Assembly (NCBI GenBank): GCA_027073875.1
Contig: JALTEO010000354.1
Location: 1-5,909, forward strand
DNA length: 5,909 bases
Reading direction: 5' to 3'
From: Bacteroidales bacterium
Lineage (GTDB): Bacteria; Bacteroidota; Bacteroidia; Bacteroidales; JALTDM01
Shown: piece after piece, positions 1 through 5,909 of the stretch
How the letters are laid out: every line of letters starts with the position of its first letter
Position numbering within the stretch: position 1 is the stretch's first letter
The notes under the pieces: model-generated
What the model saw: only the letters and a program-made list of their open reading frames with translations
What the model was told of the DNA's origin: nothing
Databases searched by the model: none
Made by a program: the position numbers and the translations under genes

Positions 1-2711
1 CTCAGTTTCCGTTTTTTATATTGACGGAACGAAAATTTATCATCTTTTTCCGGATTAAAAGCATTACGGGGAAATGACAACAAAATCGTTTCTGGAATCT
101 CTTTCCATAATGGTTTTAGCCCATCGTCAAATTCCTGTATCACCGTATCCATCAAGGTTCGTAGTTGGTCAAAGTCCGTTTCCTTAAAATCGGAAAACAA
201 ACGATTCAGCTTATTGAACAAAATATGGTGATAATTGACAATAAAACGATTAACCCGTTCAGCCGGCAATCGCGAAAAATGATGCTGAAATGCCGACAAA
301 TTATCATTCAAATCCGTTTTGAACTTTTCAAAAAACTTACCGAAAATATCTTTTTGGTTAAATGTATAACTCTGATAACTATGATTATAATTATCAATAA
401 CACTTGATGAAAATTCCTGCAAAGCCACATTCAGCGATTCGTGTGCCGAAGATTTAATATCCAACAACTTAGACACAAGAAAATCCCGTAACGACACCCC
501 CATTAATGCTTCTTGGTCTTTGTTAACACCTAATGTCAAATCCTTAAATATTGACGACGCTTTCAGCAAAACGACAGTGCCTATCTCGTGCAGTAACACA
601 TTGGTCTTTTGAACAAAATCGGCTTCATTTTCAGTATTAATTTCGGGAATACCAACAAAAACAATATCGGCACTTTTCGATTCCATACGGATAATATCAT
701 ACACCGGTTTTTGTTCAATCTGATTATTGATAACTTTCACCTCTGCCTCTAACCGCATCGTTGCCAATATTTCGTCAGCACGGCGATGAATATAAGACGC
801 TTTGTTATTTTCAAAATTCACAATCATCAAACGGATTTTGGCATTTTCCCAGTAAGATGATGCTTGCATAAACTTAGCCAGCGTCAATGCCAGATTACCG
901 TTATTGCCTTCACCCCGCCACCATATATCAATTTGCTTATGTTCGCCGTAACCATAGCGTTTATCGTAGTCAATAAGCAAGATATTATAGTCTAAATCGT
1001 TGATAGTGTGCAATAATTTTTGGAACTTATCCGGATTTTTTGTTTGGCGTGCCCAGCCCATCACAACGGTATTCGGCTCAATCCCTGAAAAACCGTAAGT
1101 ACGGGCAATCATCTCAATACCATCGTAAATATCCTTACACGATTGTTTGCGGGTAAATATTCCCGATTCCTCGTCGCTAACTTGCTGCTGCTTGTGTTTT
1201 GGGAAAAGCACCTTTGCCGAAGGTTCTTCCACCAAGTCAAAATTGGAAAGCATTCCGAATTTCCCAACCAATGATTTACCAAATTCTATTAAATGAGAAT
1301 GGTTTTCCGTGCCACCGCTAAACAAGATAATATTCGGTTGCCAATTGCGTTCTTCAATAGCTTTGACACTCAAACGATGTAATCCCCTACGAACCACCGA
1401 ATTCCATACACTTTGCCACACATCGCCAAATTCCAATTTCAGTTGTTTTCGCTTTAAGATAAAGTAGATACCGCCAATAATGGCAAAAGCTGCCAACATT
1501 GACAACATATCCAACTTAAACATTATGGCAAAAGCAAATACAAATCCCACAATACCAAAAACACGCGACACTTTAAACGAGGGGCGAAAATCAGTACTTG
1601 CCCAACTCTCCAACACATACGCTAAATTGATAAAGCCGTAAGATGCCAAATAAAACATTGTTACCACACCGGCAATCAAATTCAATTCACCGATTAAGAT
1701 ACCGCCTTCGGCAATCAAAAATATCATTATCAAGGCATTTCGCGGTTCGTTACCACTACCATAGCCCTTTCCGAAAATTTTAGGCATCACTTTATCCTTT
1801 GATAATGCCTGTAAAATACGAGGACCACCCAATATGCCACCTAAGGCAGAAGAAAGTGTTGCCCCCCAAATACCTGCAATAACCAATGCCGGAACCCACG
1901 CAATTTTCAAAACCGAGTTCATATCGTTAATCAACAACGAACGGTTGACAAACAAAGCAAACCCAATAGCCATAGCCATATACACAATAAATCCAACAAT
2001 AATGGCTAAAATTGTTCCTATGGGAATATTTTTCTTCGGGTCTTTTAAATCACCCGACATAGCCACCCCCGCCGTAAAACCTGTAACCGCCGGAAAGAAA
2101 ATAGCAAAAACCATTTCTAACGACACATCACCTGAAGCCAAACCCATCAGCGGCTTTTTCGGCATTAACTCAGGATGAATAAAAAAGCCCACAAAGATGG
2201 ATACCAGCGACAGGACAATAGCTGCTAAAATAAGATATTGTGATTTGATAGCCAACGAAGTGCTGATAAACGCAAGAACTACTAAAAAAATAATAACTGC
2301 TGTTCCTACAATACGGTAACTCTCCACACCCGGCTGCAAATGCAAAAAACCGGCTATGGCAGGAATACTCAGAAAACTCTCGGCAAAACCGACTATATAC
2401 AACGATATACTCAATGCTGTTCCAAGAAACAAGGTAATACCGATAGCTCCCCCCATTGGTAATCCCAGCGTTCGCGAGAGCATGTAATAAATACCGCCGG
2501 CTTTTATTTTTTTATCCGTAGCAATAGATGAAATACTTAACCCCGTAGTTACGGAAATAATATGTGCTATTAGAATAATACCGATGGTGGCAATCAATCC
2601 GGCTTCGCCTACTACCCAGCCGAGACGCATATACATAATTACGCCCAAGATAGTCAGCAACGACGGCGTAAACACACCGGAAAATGCACCGAATTTATTC
2701 GATTTTGCCAT
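1..2711 (-). CDS. Cation-chloride cotransporter (SLC12/NKCC-like), 3' end beyond window
   Basis: Inner-membrane secondary transporter of the APC superfamily, expected to couple Cl- movement to Na+ and/or K+. 903 codons are visible with no stop before the window edge. The ATG at 2711 is directly preceded by an in-frame TAG (2712-2714), so it cannot start further upstream; there is no Shine-Dalgarno. I see about 12 hydrophobic helices in residues 11-419. NKCC hallmarks are GVFTPSLLTILGV (12-24, TM1), GGIYYMLSRTLG (72-83, with Y75/Y76), FFPAVTG and SGDLKDP (205-225, TM6), ATLSSAL (284-290, TM8) and LASYGFINL (355-363, TM10). By comparison with NKCC1, S287/S288 would be the Na+ site, Y76, P207 and T210 the K+ site, and Y358 a Cl- site. 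Residues about 455-720 match the cytoplasmic SLC12 domain (PNTVVMGWA at 546-554, IDIWWRG at 594-600, VVLLKAS at 713-719). Residues 721 onward form a charged, probably helical tail that I do not recognise. The family call is firm; the exact ions carried are inferred. Confidence 0.93.
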   Translation of the reverse strand, partial: MAKSNKFGAFSGVFTPSLLTILGVIMYMRLGWVVGEAGLIATIGIILIAHIISVTTGLSISSIATDKKIKAGGIYYMLSRTLGLPMGGAIGITLFLGTALSISLYIVGFAESFLSIPAIAGFLHLQPGVESYRIVGTAVIIFLVVLAFISTSLAIKSQYLILAAIVLSLVSIFVGFFIHPELMPKKPLMGLASGDVSLEMVFAIFFPAVTGFTAGVAMSGDLKDPKKNIPIGTILAIIVGFIVYMAMAIGFALFVNRSLLINDMNSVLKIAWVPALVIAGIWGATLSSALGGILGGPRILQALSKDKVMPKIFGKGYGSGNEPRNALIMIFLIAEGGILIGELNLIAGVVTMFYLASYGFINLAYVLESWASTDFRPSFKVSRVFGIVGFVFAFAIMFKLDMLSMLAAFAIIGGIYFILKRKQLKLEFGDVWQSVWNSVVRRGLHRLSVKAIEERNWQPNIILFSGGTENHSHLIEFGKSLVGKFGMLSNFDLVEEPSAKVLFPKHKQQQVSDEESGIFTRKQSCKDIYDGIEMIARTYGFSGIEPNTVVMGWARQTKNPDKFQKLLHTINDLDYNILLIDYDKRYGYGEHKQIDIWWRGEGNNGNLALTLAKFMQASSYWENAKIRLMIVNFENNKASYIHRRADEILATMRLEAEVKVINNQIEQKPVYDIIRMESKSADIVFVGIPEINTENEADFVQKTNVLLHEIGTVVLLKASSIFKDLTLGVNKDQEALMGVSLRDFLVSKLLDIKSSAHESLNVALQEFSSSVIDNYNHSYQSYTFNQKDIFGKFFEKFKTDLNDNLSAFQHHFSRLPAERVNRFIVNYHHILFNKLNRLFSDFKETDFDQLRTLMDTVIQEFDDGLKPLWKEIPETILLSFPRNAFNPEKDDKFSFRQYKKRKL

Positions 2712-2932
2712 CTAAAATTATTAAAAAATAACTTTGTAAAGAAACCAAATAAATTTTACGCACACAAATGTTTTTATTAACAAAGAGGACACATTATCAC
2801 GAATGAGTAGTGTTTTTACAGAGTCTTTTTTGTCCCTTACATTTTTTTCTAAAAGCCGTTACTGCAAACAAATACCATGAGTAAGACTTTTGCAAAGCAA
2901 AGCAAAACCTAACCGTTAAACCAAGCCCACCA
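2712..2932. other. Intergenic gap between BI-1 and cotransporter genes
   Basis: This 221-bp AT-rich stretch is the only sizeable non-coding DNA in the window. Both flanking genes read leftward, so it should contain the end of the upstream transcript and the promoter and leader of the cotransporter gene. I looked on the minus strand for the Bacteroidota promoter pattern (TTG, then about 20 nt, then TAnnTTTG). Only one-mismatch -7 candidates appeared, near 2766-2773 and 2747-2754, and neither has a properly spaced -33 element. No hairpin followed by a T-run was found. The last 20 nt before the ATG are almost pure A/T, typical of Bacteroidota leaders. No small ORF or RNA gene is supported. Confidence 0.5.
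2888..2907 (-). repeat. Short GCAAA tandem repeat with weak hairpin after BI-1 gene
   Basis: On the plus strand TTTTGC (2888-2893) and GCAAAA (2902-2907) are inverted repeats around an 8-nt AAAGCAAA loop. The same stretch reads as about three copies of GCAAA. It lies 25 nt past the BI-1 stop codon. A 6-bp stem with only two G-C pairs and no following T-run makes a poor intrinsic terminator, so it is recorded as a repeat that might mark the transcript end, at low confidence. Confidence 0.3.
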
Positions 2933-3694
2933 TTAGTTTCTACTCGATATCTTAGCCAGTAATCGTAAAATTTCAATATACAACCACACCAGTGTAACCA
3001 TCAAACCAAAAGCACCATACCACTCCATATATTTAGGTGCTCCCGACTGTGCCGCATCATCAATGAAAGCAAAATCCAACACCAAATTCAAGGCGGCAAT
3101 TACTACAATCACTAAGCTGAGACCGATGCTCATTAAGCTATTGCCGTAAAGAATACCGACCTGAATACCGAAAAGACTCAGGATAAAACCAATCAGATAA
3201 AAAATACCAATACCAAAAGTGGCTGCCATCACGCCCATAAAAAATTTACGGGTTACTTTAATAATTTGTGTTTTGTATAAAAAGAGCATTGTAAAAAATA
3301 CCGCCATCGTTAATCCCACCGATTGGAGAACAATACCCGGATACATTGCTTCAAAAAATGCAGAGATAGCACCAAGAAACAGACCTTCAACAACAGCATA
3401 TAGAGGTGCAAGATAAGGTGATAGTTTTCGCATAAACGAGGTGGCTATAGCAATAACAAAGCCGGCAATAGCACTTCCTATCATCCACGGATAAATAACC
3501 GTTTGTGCAGCTTCAATAGTCGTTGCCGAGAAGAAAATATTCCAAGTGTAATATGCTCCTGCAAGCAATAATCCGAACAGCAGCAAGGTTTTGTTAATTG
3601 TTCCTTGAACGGTCATTACTTTTCCGTCAGTAACAAGTTCCTGATTCAGAAACTTTTTCCCGAAAACAGGATTTGATGTTTTTGTTAAATTCAT
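2933..3694 (-). CDS. Bax inhibitor-1/YccA family membrane protein (PF12811 type)
   Basis: A 253-residue integral membrane protein. The family is linked to membrane stress tolerance, and some relatives such as Bacillus YetJ are pH-sensitive Ca2+ leak channels; the role of this bacterial subgroup is not settled. About seven hydrophobic helices are visible (approximately 34-55, 68-87, 94-115, 122-140, 152-175, 183-209, 223-246) after a soluble N-terminus of about 30 residues. Subgroup signatures are SNPVF at 7-11, VMTVQGTINKT at 26-36, LNLVLDFAFIDD at 202-213 and GAPKYMEWYGAFGL at 218-231, followed by LVWLYIEILRLL. Acidic residues inside or at the ends of helices (E103, D207, E241) are candidates for proton or ion sensing by analogy with YetJ, but I have not aligned them. 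The start is well supported by an AGGAGG 7 nt upstream. The gene lies 19 nt after the AlkD-like gene and is probably cotranscribed with it. Confidence 0.93.
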   Translation of the reverse strand: MNLTKTSNPVFGKKFLNQELVTDGKVMTVQGTINKTLLLFGLLLAGAYYTWNIFFSATTIEAAQTVIYPWMIGSAIAGFVIAIATSFMRKLSPYLAPLYAVVEGLFLGAISAFFEAMYPGIVLQSVGLTMAVFFTMLFLYKTQIIKVTRKFFMGVMAATFGIGIFYLIGFILSLFGIQVGILYGNSLMSIGLSLVIVVIAALNLVLDFAFIDDAAQSGAPKYMEWYGAFGLMVTLVWLYIEILRLLAKISSRN

Positions 3695-3701
3695 AATATT
3701 T

Positions 3702-3707
3702 CCTCCT
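3702..3707 (-). promoter_or_regulatory. Strong Shine-Dalgarno for BI-1 gene
   Basis: The minus strand reads AGGAGG here, 7 nt before the ATG at 3694, which is ideal spacing. None of the other starts in the window has such a site, and Bacteroidota generally initiate without it. The motif is flanked by the complementary pentamers AATAT (3709-3713) and ATATT (3695-3699, minus-strand reading), so it could sit in the loop of a very weak A-U hairpin. It fixes the start of the BI-1 gene. Confidence 0.85.
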
Positions 3708-3713
3708 GATATT

Positions 3714-4376
3714 TTAAAATTCTTCTAATTCAAATAATACTTCATCAGCAATCCAATTAGCTGCATCCGTATTTTTTTGTTTTAATTCTTTTGTTACGAT
3801 TAAACATTTATTTTTCATTTCATCGCTAATTCTTGCTATCAATCTTAATGCCGTAGCAATGCTTCGCCGCAAATAAATTCCTGCATCAGTTCCAATCTCC
3901 GGTATTAAATCTAAAAAAGGTAAGAAATCATCCTGATTTTCAAACTGTTTCAGTTGTGCTACTTTTGCCGCCAAAGTAAATCCTGTTGCTTTCACATAGT
4001 CACCATCCTGCTGACAGTATGTCAGTGCTTTTTTCAATGCAAACGGCACTTTAGGATAAGTCGCATAACACGCTTGTTCAATCAATTCGGGATTATTAAA
4101 TTCTGCTACTTGCTTATCCATCTGTTCTTCGGTAATTTCTGCCGGATTATCAATCAGTAAGCTCAGTATCTTCATTTCACGAATATCTTTTTCCCAAAGT
4201 TCCATAGCCAATTCGTGGTCTGGAACAAATTCTTGGGCAATTTCACGCAAATGAACAATATTAGCACCGAAAATAGTCCGGTATTTCAGTCCGCTATTTT
4301 GCAGCATATCTGCCACTACCCTATTTTCAGCCAAATGTACTTTATTTAGCACTTGTTTATATTTCTCACTTCCCAT
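3714..4376 (-). CDS. AlkD-like HEAT-repeat protein (DNA alkylation repair family, PF08713)
   Basis: A 220-residue soluble, all-helical protein with no signal peptide or membrane segment. AlkD-type enzymes are DNA glycosylases that remove bulky or cationic alkylated bases, using a groove built of HEAT-like repeats. Family-like segments here are IFGANIVHLREIAQEF (35-50), HELAMELWEKDIREMKIL (54-71), PELIEQACYATYPKVPFAL (96-114) and a terminal NWIADEVLFELEE (207-219), in the style of Bacteroidales members. The Trp/Asp/Arg positions central to AlkD catalysis are not evident: the segment often written as W-D-x-x-D reads PELIE, and the usual R-A-G-W/F reads KATGF (129-133). Glycosylase activity is therefore doubtful. 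I start at the ATG at 4376, which overlaps the flippase stop by 11 nt, rather than at an in-frame TTG at 4400 that would overlap it by 35 nt. No Shine-Dalgarno is seen, so reinitiation from the flippase is plausible. Confidence 0.8.
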   Translation of the reverse strand: MGSEKYKQVLNKVHLAENRVVADMLQNSGLKYRTIFGANIVHLREIAQEFVPDHELAMELWEKDIREMKILSLLIDNPAEITEEQMDKQVAEFNNPELIEQACYATYPKVPFALKKALTYCQQDGDYVKATGFTLAAKVAQLKQFENQDDFLPFLDLIPEIGTDAGIYLRRSIATALRLIARISDEMKNKCLIVTKELKQKNTDAANWIADEVLFELEEF

Positions 4377-5637
4377 TTTTAAAGAAATTTTGTAATTCAA
4401 ATTTTAAACGATCGATATCTTCTTTGCCAATTAAAAAATCGCCGGCTTTTGATTTTGTTTTCCGCACAAAAGTAATCAATTGAAACAAAAAAGAAGAAAA
4501 ATAAGTAATTGATGCCGTAATTCCCGCACCTACGAATGCCCAACGAGGAATCAACCACAAACCAAATCCCGTAACCATAACCAACCCGACAGCCGAAGAA
4601 ATCGTGTTAATCTGTGGTTTTCCGATACCTGAAAAATAAGTGGAAAAAATACGGGATAATGACAAAAAGAAAATGCCTGCAGATAAAAACAGGATAATTA
4701 ATTTGGTTTCCGTAAACTCATTGCCAAAAATAAAAGTATAGAAATGTGTGGGCAGCAGCAACAAAATACCAATTATCAAAATAGTCAGTAGTGCAATCAT
4801 CTTTAAAAAGAACAACACCATCTTCGCAGAAGTATGTTCGTCTTTGGAATTAGATATTTTAGGATACAGCACCGTTGCCGTACTTTGACTCAACAACCAA
4901 ACACCTTCAGACACCTGATTCCCGACAGAATAAATCCCCAAAGTCGCTTTATTCCAAAATCGTTCTATCAAATAGTAATTCATCCGGTAATTTAACAGCT
5001 GTAAAATATTAGCTAACTGCATAATACTGCCAAACTTAAACAAATCACGCAGTACTGCCGAAAAATTTGAAAACCGTAATGCTTTTGATTTTGCAAATAA
5101 AAAAATCGTTGACAATAAAAAAGTAATACCATAAGCCAAATACAATCCTTTGATATAAGCATAAATATCTTTATCGTGCACAAAATAGATAAATACAGCT
5201 AAAGAAATTGCCAAGACTACAGGATTTCCCGCCAAGATATAATTGTAAGTCTTAATTTTTTCGCGAGATAGAATAACCGTCAAATGAATGGTAAGCAACG
5301 AGAAAATAACCGACAAAATAATGACATGATGAAAATAAACCGGCGGTACCAATTTTAATAGAAAAATTATCACCGCACCAATAACTGTGGTAATTATCAG
5401 CCAAATATAAGACAATAATAAAATAGTACCCGTTTCGTGTCGCGGCAACAGATACACCAATGCCGGACCTCCCACAATATTGTTGATTTGCAAAAAGACA
5501 GTTACAGAAAGCACAATCAAGCTAATGTCACCTACGGTGGCAGCACCCAGATTACGGGAAGCAAGTACGATAATCAGAAAATTTGCCAAAACGGAAATTA
5601 TCTTTGTCCCCAGCGTATGTGCAATCAGTTTAAACAT
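4366..5637 (-). CDS. Wzx-like polysaccharide/oligosaccharide flippase (MOP superfamily)
   Basis: A 423-residue polytopic inner-membrane protein that probably moves a lipid-carrier-linked glycan to the periplasmic face for capsule, O-antigen or exopolysaccharide assembly. About 12-14 hydrophobic segments cover residues 5-390. Recognisable features are the N-terminal GTKIISVLANFLIIVLASR (10-28) with the R-N-L-G-A-A-T-V-G turn, FKFGSIMQLANILQLLNYR (200-218) opening the second half, the YYLIERFWNKATLGIYSVG stretch (221-239), LYPKIS (257-262) and YFSGIGKP (334-341). The C-terminal 30 or so residues are charged and cytoplasmic. Length and layout fit the PF01943/PF13440 flippases; the exact substrate cannot be read from sequence. 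The ATG at 5637 overlaps the glycosyltransferase stop by 8 nt (ATGTTTAA), which suggests translational coupling; a TTG at 5643 is a less likely start. The adjacent GT4 gene supports a role in glycan export. Confidence 0.88.
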   Translation of the reverse strand: MFKLIAHTLGTKIISVLANFLIIVLASRNLGAATVGDISLIVLSVTVFLQINNIVGGPALVYLLPRHETGTILLLSYIWLIITTVIGAVIIFLLKLVPPVYFHHVIILSVIFSLLTIHLTVILSREKIKTYNYILAGNPVVLAISLAVFIYFVHDKDIYAYIKGLYLAYGITFLLSTIFLFAKSKALRFSNFSAVLRDLFKFGSIMQLANILQLLNYRMNYYLIERFWNKATLGIYSVGNQVSEGVWLLSQSTATVLYPKISNSKDEHTSAKMVLFFLKMIALLTILIIGILLLLPTHFYTFIFGNEFTETKLIILFLSAGIFFLSLSRIFSTYFSGIGKPQINTISSAVGLVMVTGFGLWLIPRWAFVGAGITASITYFSSFLFQLITFVRKTKSKAGDFLIGKEDIDRLKFELQNFFKNGK

Positions 5638-5909
5638 TGGCAATTATTTCCGAATAAATTTGATTTAACTGCTCCCCTACTTTGGCATAACTAAAATTCT
5701 CAACGGCATATTGTCTGATAGCTAACGAATCATATTTATCATAGCTATCCATCATTTGGGTCATAGCATTTTTCAGTCCTTTCAAATCTTTGGGCTTCAC
5801 TAAAATTCCCCGCTCCATAGAAACATGTTCGGCTATTCCACCCACATCAGTTGCAATCACCGGCATTCCGCAAGCAAACACCTCATTAATGACCACAGGC
5901 ATATTTTCA
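5630..5909 (-). CDS. GT4-type (GT-B) glycosyltransferase, C-terminal fragment, 5' end beyond window
   Basis: 92 complete codons are visible, and the frame is open to the right edge, so the N-terminal domain and start codon lie outside. The fragment contains the donor-binding half of a GT-B enzyme. The EX7E motif is complete (ENMPVVINE, where the first Glu is the first full visible codon, 5906-5908), followed by VFACGMPVIATDVGGIAE, the classic nucleotide-sugar/phosphate-binding loop, then GILVKP and a helical tail. Such retaining transferases add a sugar from a nucleotide donor to a growing lipid-linked glycan at the cytoplasmic membrane. The internal ATG at 5902 is the Met inside EX7E, not a start. 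The gene overlaps the flippase by 8 nt, so this is probably the end of a larger surface-polysaccharide cluster that continues to the right. Sugar specificity cannot be inferred. Confidence 0.93.
   Translation of the reverse strand, partial: ENMPVVINEVFACGMPVIATDVGGIAEHVSMERGILVKPKDLKGLKNAMTQMMDSYDKYDSLAIRQYAVENFSYAKVGEQLNQIYSEIIANV

Noticed and set aside
165..407. Plus-strand open frame of 80 codons
   Set aside because: It lies wholly antisense to the cotransporter tail; its Ile/Lys-rich product looks like translated AT-rich antisense and no family is recognisable.
1834..2178. Plus-strand open frame of 114 codons
   Set aside because: It is antisense to the conserved transmembrane core of the cotransporter, whose minus-strand frame matches SLC12 motifs throughout. 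The plus frame has no recognisable features.
2781..2820. Possible hairpin or operator built on ACAC...GTGT in the intergenic gap
   Set aside because: Only four terminal bases pair before mismatches begin; it is not better than chance in AT-rich DNA.
3711..3720. 10-bp palindrome ATTTTAAAAT at the end of the AlkD-like gene
   Set aside because: It is an all-A/T palindrome overlapping a stop codon, expected by chance at this base composition, and has no following structure.
4377..4400. TTG start at 4400 for the AlkD-like gene
   Set aside because: It would need a 35-nt overlap with the flippase, lacks a ribosome site, and adds eight residues with no family similarity. The ATG at 4376 is simpler.
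5638..5643. TTG start at 5643 for the flippase
   Set aside because: The ATG two codons later gives a compact 8-nt overlap with the glycosyltransferase stop and fits typical flippase N-termini.
5437..5694. Plus-strand frames opposite the flippase start
   Set aside because: They are antisense to the flippase N-terminus and the glycosyltransferase end, both strongly supported by family motifs.

Overview
All five protein-coding genes lie on the minus strand, so the window reads right to left. The organism is most likely a member of Bacteroidota, probably Bacteroidales. The reasons are the moderately AT-rich DNA, gene starts that mostly lack a Shine-Dalgarno sequence, an AlkD-like protein of the type common in Bacteroidales, a long-tailed SLC12-type transporter and a PF12811-type Bax-inhibitor-1 homologue. 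This placement is inferred from protein style, not from a marker gene.

Right part (about 5909 down to 3695): a tightly packed run. It begins with the C-terminal end of a GT4 (GT-B) glycosyltransferase that is cut by the window edge. Next come a Wzx-like polysaccharide/lipid-linked oligosaccharide flippase (8-nt overlap), an AlkD-like HEAT-repeat protein (11-nt overlap) and, after a 19-nt gap, a seven-helix BI-1/YccA family membrane protein. The first two genes make sense together, one adding sugars to a carrier-linked glycan and the other moving the product across the inner membrane. The last two are stress or maintenance-type genes that appear to share the transcript without an obvious functional link. 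The BI-1 gene is preceded by a perfect AGGAGG, which stands out in this window.

Middle (2712-2932): a 221-bp non-coding gap holding the end of the upstream transcript and presumably the promoter and leader of the next gene. I could find neither a clear terminator nor a clean Bacteroidota-type promoter in it.

Left part (2711 down to 1): one long open frame of 903 visible codons that runs off the window. It encodes a bacterial cation-chloride cotransporter (SLC12/NKCC-like). It has a 12-helix APC-fold core, a cytoplasmic SLC12-type C-terminal domain, and then an extra tail of at least 180 residues that animal NKCC-type proteins do not have. The residues that bind Na+, K+ and Cl- in NKCC1 are largely recognisable, including the paired serines that separate Na+-dependent members from K-Cl cotransporters. 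The tail is the least explained part of the window. No RNA genes, mobile elements, CRISPR arrays or defence-type cassettes were seen.
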